This document shows, piece after piece, positions 1 to 6,234 of a stretch of 64,000 nt of DNA. The stretch is from an uncultured Collinsella sp. (GTDB lineage Bacteria; Actinomycetota; Coriobacteriia; Coriobacteriales; Coriobacteriaceae). Position 1 is the first letter of the stretch. Each line of letters opens with the position of its first letter. The notes under the pieces are model-generated. The model did not search any database. It worked only from the letters and a program-made list of their open reading frames with translations, and was not told the DNA's origin. The DNA is taken from contig UQPF01000011.1 in NCBI GenBank assembly GCA_900542905.1, forward strand, positions 1 through 64,000, written 5' to 3'. Position numbers and translations under genes: made by a program.

Positions 1-324
1 CGTGTCTCAGTCCCAATCTGGCCGGTCGGTCTCTCAACCCGGCTACCCGTTGTCGGCACGGTGGGCCGTCACCCCGCCGTCTACCTGATGGGCCGCGGAG
101 CCATCCCCTCCCGTCGGGGCTTTAGCCCGGGCGCCATGCGGCGCCCGGGGGTATCCGGTATTACCCGTCCTTTCGGGCGGCTATCCCGGGGGAGGGGGCA
201 GGTTCTCCACGTGTTACTCAGCCGTTCGCCACTCGCTTCCCTCCGGAGAGGGGTGCCGTTCGACTTGCATGTGTTAGGCGCGCCGCCAGCGTTCATCCTG
301 AGCCAGGATCGAACTCTCCGTCCA
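1..324 (-). rRNA. 16S ribosomal RNA, 5' end (partial)
   Basis: The minus strand carries the 5' part of a 16S gene. The conserved AGAGTTCGATCCTGGCTCAG primer site lies at about 298-317 and the GACTGAGACACG helix region at the window edge. By alignment to E. coli numbering the mature 5' end is near 324. The gene runs off the left edge, so only about 324 nt are present. The variable region resembles Collinsella from memory. Short ORFs over this region are not genes. Confidence 0.97.
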
Positions 325-800
325 AAATAAATGGGCTTCGAGCCCGTCCGGTCCTCACAACTATTAGCTGATCGGTTCCGTTCGATTCATATGGTTTTAG
401 TATAGGAAAAGGAATTTCTCGGGGCCGCCTCTCGGCGGCCTTGCGAAAAACAAATCCAAGTTAGACCATTTCAAATGGTTCGATGTCTGCCCGGATGCGA
501 CACATCTGGTGTGTCCATCCTCGCAGTATCCGGTTCTCAAGGTGCACGCCCTCGCGGCTCATCCGGTTCCACCGGGCCGCGCGGCAAGGAGATATATTGC
601 CAGACCGCGAAGCTCTGTGGGACGTCAATTCCACTCTTCACAAGTCCTACACAACATATTGCTTTCTATAGGTAATAGAAAGACTGGTGCGGATCTTCCG
701 CACGTATCAGATGATGACCCTTTGGTTCAGGAATATATAGAGATCGGTCACCTGTAAGTGTTTATCTACCCGCGCTTTTAGCAATGTAAACCGCGCTTCA
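325..800 (-). other. rRNA operon leader and promoter region
   Basis: This 476-base gap lies between the 16S 5' end and the rplT terminator, so it must hold the rrn promoter and leader. It contains a stem-loop at 423-440 (GGCCGCC/GGCGGCC arms), an odd palindrome ACCATTTCAAATGGT at 465-479 and a partial dyad at 493-520. No -35/-10 pair with good spacing could be assigned with confidence. Small ORFs here have no ribosome site and no recognisable product. Confidence 0.5.
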
Positions 801-802
801 GA

Positions 803-839
803 TAAAAAGAGGGAGCGCCGCGCACAACGCGACACTCCC
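803..839 (-). terminator. Terminator of the infC-rpmI-rplT operon
   Basis: On the minus strand an 11-bp stem with wobble pairs (829-839 with 811-821) is followed by TCTTTTTATC. It lies just downstream of the rplT stop codon and separates the ribosomal-protein operon from the rRNA operon. Confidence 0.8.
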
Positions 840-860
840 CTAGCGATTCAAGAGAATCTA

Positions 861-1220
861 TTAGGCCTCGAGAGCCTTCTTGGCGATGGTAGCCAGCTCG
901 TTGAAGGACTCGATGTCCTCGTAAGCCATTTGAGCCAGGACCTTGCGGTCGAGCTCGATGCCGGCAACCTTCAGGCCGTGCATGAACTGAGAGTAAGAGA
1001 TGTCGTTCAGGCGAGCAGCAGCGTTGATACGAGTGATCCAAAGAGAACGGATCTCGCGCTTCTTGTTGCGGCGATCACGATACTGATACTGCAGGGAGTG
1101 CTGGACCTGCTCTTTAGCATGCTTGTAAGTACGCGAAGCGGCACCGTAGTAACCCTTCGCACGGTGCATAACGGTACGGCGCTTCTTCTTGGCGGCAACA
1201 GCGCGCTTAATACGTGCCAT
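861..1220 (-). CDS. rplT: 50S ribosomal protein L20
   Basis: This 119-residue protein is a full-length L20. It binds 23S rRNA and is needed early in large-subunit assembly. The N-terminus MARIKRAVAAKKKRR and the following basic helix (AKGYYGAASR) are family hallmarks. The ATG is preceded by AGGAGTTGATAGAAC, a good ribosome site. It is the last gene of infC-rpmI-rplT, 46 bases after rpmI. In many bacteria L20 represses this operon through the leader RNA, and a candidate attenuator lies upstream of infC here. Confidence 0.98.
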   Translation of the reverse strand: MARIKRAVAAKKKRRTVMHRAKGYYGAASRTYKHAKEQVQHSLQYQYRDRRNKKREIRSLWITRINAAARLNDISYSQFMHGLKVAGIELDRKVLAQMAYEDIESFNELATIAKKALEA

Positions 1221-1266
1221 GTTCTATCAACTCCTAGACGGTAAAACGAAAAACGGGAACGCGAAC

Positions 1267-1458
1267 TTAGGCGAGACGCGACTTGATGACCTTGCGGTCG
1301 GCAGCGGCGATCTCGGTCTCCTGACGGAAGCCACGCTTACGCTTGGTGGACTTCTTGCTCAGGATGTGGCTCTTGAAAGCCTTGGCGCGCATAAGCTTGC
1401 CGGTACCAGTCTTGCGGAAACGCTTCTTGGTGCCGCTGTGGGACTTCATCTTAGGCAT
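1267..1458 (-). CDS. rpmI: 50S ribosomal protein L35
   Basis: This 63-residue basic protein is L35, a small component of the large ribosomal subunit. It starts MPKMKSHSGTKKRFRKTGTG, which is diagnostic of the family, and has normal length. AAGGAG lies 6 bases before the ATG. It sits between infC and rplT in the conserved translation operon, 32 bases after infC and 46 before rplT, so it is co-transcribed with both. Confidence 0.98.
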   Translation of the reverse strand: MPKMKSHSGTKKRFRKTGTGKLMRAKAFKSHILSKKSTKRKRGFRQETEIAAADRKVIKSRLA

Positions 1459-1490
1459 GAAATACTCCTTAATCGGTTACAGAACACTAG

Positions 1491-2045
1491 TTACTTGGTA
1501 TCGCTTGCCGCTTTATCCTCATCGAAGGCGCCCTTAATCGGGGCGAGCAGCATAAGCATGTTACGGCCTTCCATCTTAGGCTTGGACTCGACCGTAGCGT
1601 AAGGCTTGAGATCCTCGGCGAGACGCTCGAGAACGTTAAGGCCCTGCTCCGGGTGAGCCATCTCACGGCCGCGGAACATGATGGTGATCTTAACGCGTGC
1701 GCCCTTCTTGAGGAAACGCAGAACGTGGCCCTTCTTGGTCTCGTAGTCGCCAACGTCGATCTTGGGTCGGAACTTCATTTCCTTGACCTCGACCTTGGAC
1801 TGGTTCTTACGAGCAGCCTTGGCCTTCATGGCCTGCTGGTACTTGAACTTACCGTAGTCCATGACCTTGCAGACCGGCGGCTCCGCGTTGGGAGCGATCT
1901 CGACCAGGTCGAGACCCTGATCGTCGGCGACGCGCTGGGCATCGCGGATGGCGAACAGGCCGAGCTGAGAGCCATCGACGCCAATCAAACGGCACGAAGA
2001 TGCAGTAATCTCGTCGTTGATGCGGGTGTCATCAGACTTAGCTAT
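1491..2045 (-). CDS. infC: Translation initiation factor IF-3, probable AUA start
   Basis: IF-3 binds the 30S subunit, prevents premature 50S joining and proofreads the start codon. The product carries the N-domain (RINDEI, LGLF) and the C-domain with KEMKFRPKID and the FRGREMAH segment. I place the start at AUA (2045-2043) because GGAGG at 2058-2054 sits 8 bases before it, giving MAKSDDTRINDEI as in other IF-3 proteins. An in-frame ATG at 2060 would add five residues, but it lies inside that Shine-Dalgarno and has only a U-run upstream. A rare start codon is the known basis of IF-3 autoregulation. First gene of infC-rpmI-rplT, behind a leader attenuator. Confidence 0.93.
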   Translation of the reverse strand: MAKSDDTRINDEITASSCRLIGVDGSQLGLFAIRDAQRVADDQGLDLVEIAPNAEPPVCKVMDYGKFKYQQAMKAKAARKNQSKVEVKEMKFRPKIDVGDYETKKGHVLRFLKKGARVKITIMFRGREMAHPEQGLNVLERLAEDLKPYATVESKPKMEGRNMLMLLAPIKGAFDEDKAASDTK

Positions 2046-2062
2046 TTTCCCTACCTCCATTC

Positions 2063-2149
2063 ATAAAAAAATAACCCGGCGCTTCTCAGCAACCAGGTCA
2101 TACACATAGACTTCCTCGATTTGAGGAAGGGAATCTAAGTTGTATGACC
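2063..2149 (-). promoter_or_regulatory. infC leader with alternative stem-loops (attenuator)
   Basis: On the minus strand a 9-bp perfect stem pairs 2149-2141 (GGTCATACA) with 2104-2096 (TGTATGACC) and encloses a CTTCCTC/GAGGAAG hairpin. The 3' strand of that stem shares its GACC with a second hairpin (about 2099-2073, GACCTGG with CCGGGTT). That hairpin is followed by ATTTTTTTAT immediately before infC. The two folds exclude each other, so this looks like an antiterminator/terminator switch. Its place before infC suggests ribosomal-protein (L20-type) or IF-3 feedback, which is inference. Confidence 0.7.
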
Positions 2150-2262
2150 AGTCAGCTGCTCATTGGCGCCAAAAGGTGGGAGCCCTCGGGTTCCTCTTTA
2201 GGGCATTGTGGGAACAACGCCTTGCGAATAATAACACGTACAGCGCATTATCACATTACGTA

Positions 2263-2330
2263 CACGAAAAAGGGGGCCACAACCCCCTCAAAGCGCAGGT
2301 GCATGTATGGTGCCCGAGGCGAGACTCGAA
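2263..2330 (-). repeat. Duplicated tRNA-Leu 3' end with terminator copy
   Basis: Bases 2301-2330 are identical over 30 bp to 2485-2514, the 3' part of the downstream tRNA-Leu gene including CCA. The flanking stem-loop (AGGGGG 2271-2276, CCCCCT 2283-2288) is a degenerate copy of the tRNA terminator at 2450-2472. The copy offset is about 184 bp. Only the T-arm and acceptor 3' strand are present, so it is not a functional tRNA. A duplicated tRNA 3' end is what integrase-mediated insertion leaves behind. A local tandem duplication is the alternative. Confidence 0.8.
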
Positions 2331-2449
2331 GGGCCTTCGCTTCGCGAAGCCCCGGGCTTCGGGCGCATGGCGCCCTCACCACGCTCCGCTACAAACAGGC
2401 CACAGGCCTGTTTACTTAACGCTCCGCGCGCTCACGCGAGTTCGGCACG

Positions 2450-2472
2450 AAAAAGGGGGCCTTGACCCCCTT
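2450..2472 (-). terminator. Terminator of tRNA-Leu
   Basis: The minus strand reads AAGGGGG-TCAAGG-CCCCCTTTTT, a 7-bp stem with a T-run, about 20 bases after the tRNA CCA end. Confidence 0.8.
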
Positions 2473-2491
2473 GAACGCCCACTTGCATGTA

Positions 2492-2578
2492 TGGTGCCCG
2501 AGGCGAGACTCGAACTCGCACGTTGTTGCCAACGGTGGATTTTGAGTCCACTGCGTCTGCCAATTCCGCCACTCGGGC
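2492..2578 (-). tRNA. tRNA-Leu (anticodon CAA)
   Basis: An 87-nt class II tRNA is encoded on the minus strand. Acceptor arms GCCCGAG/CTCGGGC are followed by discriminator A and an encoded CCA. The anticodon loop CTCAAAA between GTGGA and TCCAC gives CAA, which reads UUG. The long variable arm (CGTTGGCAACAACG) confirms leucine type, and the T-loop is TTCGAGT. It follows the transglutaminase-like gene on the same strand by 40 bases and has its own terminator. Confidence 0.97.
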
Positions 2579-2617
2579 ACGTAATGCGTGAGTTAGTTTA
2601 TCACAGCTTTCTGTTGA

Positions 2618-4087
2618 TTAGTCCGAAAATGGTACTTCGAGCATTTCGATAAGCTCAACCTTGCGCAACATCTCCCGCTTACGACATCCACGTCCGTCAA
2701 CCGAGGCCTCGCCCATCTGGTTGTCATAGGGGTCCTCGCGCATGCCATCGAAAGCAGGCACAAACTCAGCCTGGAATCGATCGTTGGCCACCATACGCCA
2801 CGGATCGAGATTGCCAAAGTAGTGACGACGGCGCCACTCCTCCCCCATCCTGCGTGCCGAGGAACCAAACGATACGTCGGCGTTAAGCCAACCGGTCTGG
2901 GGTGTGTAGAACTCGGCCCAGTCGTGCGGTCCCACCGAATCGGGCGCAACATATAGGCCGCTCTGCCAACGAGCAGGCACTCCCGCGATGCGGCACATGG
3001 TGATAAAAGTGAGCGCCATAACGCCGCAATCGCCGCGGAGCGAATGCGCACAGTCGTCGGCAATAGATCCCAAAAGCAGGTACGGTGGCTGATAGCGATA
3101 GTCGATATGCTGTGTCAGGTAATCATAGATAGCACGAGCGCGATCGAGCGGATCCTCGAGTCCGTCAGCAACACCGGCCGTCAGCTGCTGCAGATACGGC
3201 GTGAATGCAATGTGCGGACGGTCCTCGGAAATATCCTCGGACAGCGGCGCGTCCATACACGGATGCGCCGGAAGCGCACCCCCATAGATATCGCGATAAG
3301 CGGCATCGATGTGATAACGATAGGTCACCGAGAATGAGCGCTCACTCGAAGAAGACCACGAGGCGGTACGCGCCGAAGCGTTCGCGGGAGCAACAGTACC
3401 CTCCGGCGTCATGTCGAGAATCTCGACCCGAGACTGCTGACGGCAGGCAGCCGCGACGGGAAGCCAAGCGCAAACGGTCTCCCCCTCTAGAGCGCCGGGG
3501 ACAGACAAGGACGCCTGAAGCGTAATAACGCGAGTCAATCCGTTTTGCGACTCCATCTCCTTGAGCATCTCGTTGCGCAGTGCTATTCCGTCCGTAGAAT
3601 CGGGACGCATGCCGGGGACCTCTTTGGGATATACGCGAAGCGAATCGAGGAAGTTGTCGAGAACGAACAGCTCGCCGTAGATAAAGCGCCAGTCAATACG
3701 CTTACGGTCAATCAGATCGTCAAACTGCTCCTCGGTAAACTCAGGCCACTCCTCGCGAATCATCGCAATAGCTCGATCGCGCGACACCGAAAAATGAAGC
3801 GGCGTCTCAAGCATGCGATACCGCTCGGCACGAACGCAGGCAGCAAGCGAGGGATCGGGATCTTGGGCAAGTAGGCGGTCGCAAGCCTCAATAGCCTGCG
3901 AAAGATACCCCGCGTCCTTTAAACGCAGGATCTCGGGTGGCAAGCCAATATCTAGAAAACAGAAGTCATCATTGCAAACATCAACAGAGCAACCAACCGG
4001 CCCCTCGTCAATAACCTTCCCATCCGAAGGCAGCACATTAATAACAGCCATGCCAAACTCCAAGTCATTAGAACTCTTGAAGTCCAT
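2618..4087 (-). CDS. Transglutaminase-like cysteine peptidase-fold protein
   Basis: The 489-residue product has a transglutaminase-like (papain-fold) domain in its C-terminal half. The expected triad is visible: Cys354 in RGDCGVMAL, His388 in PHDWAEFY and Asp404 in LNADVSFG. The region before it (about residues 180-300) resembles the beta-rich domain that often precedes such cores. No signal peptide or membrane segment is visible, so it is probably cytoplasmic. Such proteins hydrolyse or cross-link amide bonds, but no substrate can be named. It stands alone, with tRNA-Leu 40 bases downstream. The start is the first ATG in frame and is not strongly supported by a ribosome site. Confidence 0.8.
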   Translation of the reverse strand: MDFKSSNDLEFGMAVINVLPSDGKVIDEGPVGCSVDVCNDDFCFLDIGLPPEILRLKDAGYLSQAIEACDRLLAQDPDPSLAACVRAERYRMLETPLHFSVSRDRAIAMIREEWPEFTEEQFDDLIDRKRIDWRFIYGELFVLDNFLDSLRVYPKEVPGMRPDSTDGIALRNEMLKEMESQNGLTRVITLQASLSVPGALEGETVCAWLPVAAACRQQSRVEILDMTPEGTVAPANASARTASWSSSSERSFSVTYRYHIDAAYRDIYGGALPAHPCMDAPLSEDISEDRPHIAFTPYLQQLTAGVADGLEDPLDRARAIYDYLTQHIDYRYQPPYLLLGSIADDCAHSLRGDCGVMALTFITMCRIAGVPARWQSGLYVAPDSVGPHDWAEFYTPQTGWLNADVSFGSSARRMGEEWRRRHYFGNLDPWRMVANDRFQAEFVPAFDGMREDPYDNQMGEASVDGRGCRKREMLRKVELIEMLEVPFSD

Positions 4088-4157
4088 TGTAGCGAGATAA
4101 AAAAGAAAGCCCCAACAAGGGAGCCATCAACACCGCCGAGCGGTAGTCAAAAAATGA

Positions 4158-4250
4158 ATTCAGCCCAGTAACCCTGTAGCGAGTTAACAAAGGAGGCCCC
4201 GTTCACCCGGAGCTGATTCCGTCGCGCGACTTCTGGCGAAGCCAGTAGCC
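4158..4250. repeat. Degenerate first copy of the fba-downstream repeat
   Basis: Bases 4158-4250 are a diverged copy of 4257-4345. Both begin ATTCAG, contain TAACCCTG, a GGAxGCCCCGT block, and GCGCGACTTCTGGCGAAGCCAG. The first copy lacks the matching right arm, so it cannot form the long hairpin of the second. The rest of 4088-4157 holds nothing I recognise. Confidence 0.7.
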
Positions 4251-4289
4251 ACCTTAATTCAGACTCGTAACCCTGCGGCGTTAAACGAA

Positions 4290-4381
4290 GGAAGCCCCGT
4301 CTCCCGGAACTGTTTCCTTGGCGCGACTTCTGGCGAAGCCAGGTGAGCGCAAAGGAAACAGTGTAGGGAGACGGGGCTTCC
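4290..4381 (-). terminator. Long palindromic stem-loop downstream of fba
   Basis: A 92-base sequence folds into a long hairpin. The outer arms are a perfect 16 bp (4290-4305 with 4366-4381), the middle arms 10 bp (4310-4319 with 4352-4361), and the apex is CTGGCGAAGCCAG (4330-4342). It ends 20 bases past the fba stop codon and very probably ends or protects the fba mRNA. It lacks a long T-run, so a repeat element with a stabilising role is possible. Confidence 0.65.
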
Positions 4382-4401
4382 GGTGGGAAGTTTAGCGACG
4401 C

Positions 4402-5268
4402 TTACGCCTTGTTGACGGAGCCAAACTCCTCCATGAGCTCCTTGGTGCGGGCAACGATGTTGTCGCGACCAGGCTTGAGGAGCTTGCGGGGGTCAAAGCC
4501 CTTGCCCTGCTGATCCTTGCCAGCCTCGATGTACTCGCGAACGCCCTTGGCGAAGACGAGCTGCAGGTCGGTGTTGACGTTGATCTTGGAGATACCCAGG
4601 GAGATGGCCTTCTTGATCTGATCCTCGGGGATGCCGGTGCCACCGTGCAGGACGAGGGGCAGGTCGCCGGTCTGAGCCTTGATCTCGCCCAGGCGCTCGA
4701 AGGAAAGGCCAGCCCAGTCAGCAGGGTACACGCCGTGGATGTTGCCGATACCGCATGCGAGGAAGTCGACGCCCAGGTCAGCAATCTGCTTGCACTCAGC
4801 AGGATCAGCGAGCTCGCCGCTGGAGGTCACGCCGTCCTCGGTGCCGCCGATGCCGCCGACCTCGGCCTCGATGGACATGCCCTTGGAGTGGGCAAGCTCA
4901 ACGAGCTCCTTGGTGCGGTCGAGGTTAAGCTGGAAGGTCTCCTCGTGAGAGCCGTCATACATGATGGACGTGAAGCCGGCCTCGATGCACTTGAAGCAGT
5001 CCTCGTAAGAACCGTGATCGAGGTGAAGGGCGACGGGGACGGTAACGCCCGTGGCCTCGACGGCAGCCTTGACCATGTCGGCGCAGACCTTGAAACCGCC
5101 CATCCACTTAGCGGCACCAGCGGTGCACTGAAGGATCAGCGGAGACTTGGCCTCCTCGGCGGCCTGGAGAATAGCCAGGGTCCACTCGAGGTTGTTGGTG
5201 TTGAAGGCACCGAGAGCGTACTTGCCGGCCTCGGCCTTCTTGAGCATGTCTGCTGCGTTGACGAGCAT
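4402..5268 (-). CDS. fba: Fructose-bisphosphate aldolase, class II
   Basis: The zinc-dependent aldolase cleaves fructose-1,6-bisphosphate to two triose phosphates in glycolysis, and reverses this in gluconeogenesis. The 288-residue length fits the class II family. It begins MLVNAADMLKKAEAGKYALGAFN and shows HLDHGSYEDCFK (catalytic and zinc-binding region), EAEVGGIGGTEDG and VLHGGTGIPEDQIK (phosphate loop). The start at 5268 has GGAGG 9 bases upstream; a longer ORF upstream is not supported. A possible -10 (TAAAAT) is at 5314-5309. It is a single-gene unit with a long palindrome downstream. Confidence 0.97.
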   Translation of the reverse strand: MLVNAADMLKKAEAGKYALGAFNTNNLEWTLAILQAAEEAKSPLILQCTAGAAKWMGGFKVCADMVKAAVEATGVTVPVALHLDHGSYEDCFKCIEAGFTSIMYDGSHEETFQLNLDRTKELVELAHSKGMSIEAEVGGIGGTEDGVTSSGELADPAECKQIADLGVDFLACGIGNIHGVYPADWAGLSFERLGEIKAQTGDLPLVLHGGTGIPEDQIKKAISLGISKINVNTDLQLVFAKGVREYIEAGKDQQGKGFDPRKLLKPGRDNIVARTKELMEEFGSVNKA

Positions 5269-5462
5269 AAAAGAAACCTCCTGTAAGGTTGCTCCGATAA
5301 CGCCTGAGATTTTACCACGACATACCCGAGCATAAACGTTCGTTTGTTCACGAATACCATCCGATTGGACAAATTTTGACCGTTTGCCCCACAGAATCGA
5401 CCCACTGGGGAAAATAGCTTGACGATTGAGCGGTCTTCGTGGTTCGAAAGACGGCTTCGAGC

Positions 5463-6146
5463 CTACATCTGCATAAACGGATTCTGCATAAGTTCGCGCG
5501 CCATCGTGGTCGAATCGCCATGGCCCGTCAAGCAAACGGTATCGGGCGGAAGCGTCTTGGCAAGTTTGGAGAGCGAGCGCATAATCGCCGCCTCGTCACC
5601 GCCGGAAAGATCGGTACGACCGTGGCTGCCCGGGAATAGCGTGTCGCCCACAAAGGCGATGTTCCCCTGCTCGGTCGCGGCGAACAGGACGATGCCGCCC
5701 GGCGTATGCCCCGGCGTCTCGATCACCTGCAGGCAGATATCGCCCAATTCAATCGTATCGCCCTCGGCAAGCAGCCGCGTCGGCTCGCCCGGATCGGGCG
5801 TCTCAATACCCCACATGGCGCGCTGCTCCTCGATATTCGCGCGAGGTACCGTCACGTCCTTAGCGCACAACTCATATAGTGCGCCGTCACCAACGACAGA
5901 TCGAACCCCGGCGACCCCGCCAACATGGTCGGCATGACCGTGCGTGCAGACAGAGCCGAGTACGCGAACCTCGGGATGCGCGGTGCGGATATGCTCCACA
6001 AGACGCTCGCCCTCCCACGCCGGATCGACGATTAAGCACTCGTCATTCGAAATCACGGCGTAACTGTTGGTCTGAATCGGGCCGTTGACGAGCGCCTCAA
6101 TCGAAGCCGCGCCTCGGGGTGTCAGGTCCAAAGTCATACCGTCCAT
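5463..6146 (-). CDS. Metallo-beta-lactamase-fold hydrolase (glyoxalase II-like)
   Basis: This roughly 227-residue protein belongs to the small MBL hydrolases related to glyoxalase II. Metal-binding motifs are THGHADHVGG, the GHTPGG histidine, the GDTLFPGS aspartate and the GHGDST histidine near the C-terminus. It has no signal peptide, so it should be cytoplasmic. Likely substrates are thioesters such as S-lactoyl-thiols, but the motifs do not fix specificity. I prefer the ATG at 6146, which is 8 bases from AGGAGG; the ATG at 6152 is too close. It lies between terminator stems and is probably monocistronic. Confidence 0.88.
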   Translation of the reverse strand: MDGMTLDLTPRGAASIEALVNGPIQTNSYAVISNDECLIVDPAWEGERLVEHIRTAHPEVRVLGSVCTHGHADHVGGVAGVRSVVGDGALYELCAKDVTVPRANIEEQRAMWGIETPDPGEPTRLLAEGDTIELGDICLQVIETPGHTPGGIVLFAATEQGNIAFVGDTLFPGSHGRTDLSGGDEAAIMRSLSKLAKTLPPDTVCLTGHGDSTTMARELMQNPFMQM

Positions 6147-6168
6147 GCGCATGCCCTCCTTCTAAAAT

Positions 6169-6200
6169 ACGTTTGAGGCACCAAACGATGCCTCAAACGT
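6169..6200 (-). terminator. Terminator of rel
   Basis: A perfect 11-bp stem (ACGTTTGAGGC at 6169-6179 with GCCTCAAACGT at 6190-6200) lies after the rel stop codon and is followed on the minus strand by ATTTT. It separates rel from the MBL hydrolase gene. Confidence 0.8.
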
Positions 6201-6234
6201 AACCAATATCTATGATGCTGAGAGGCTCTCGCAC

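Noticed and set aside
61..330. ORFs inside the 16S segment
   Set aside because: They lie within rRNA sequence and are chance frames.
2140..2652. Plus-strand ORF of 170 codons across tRNA-Leu
   Set aside because: It reads through the antisense of a tRNA gene, its duplicate and two terminators, so coding is not credible.
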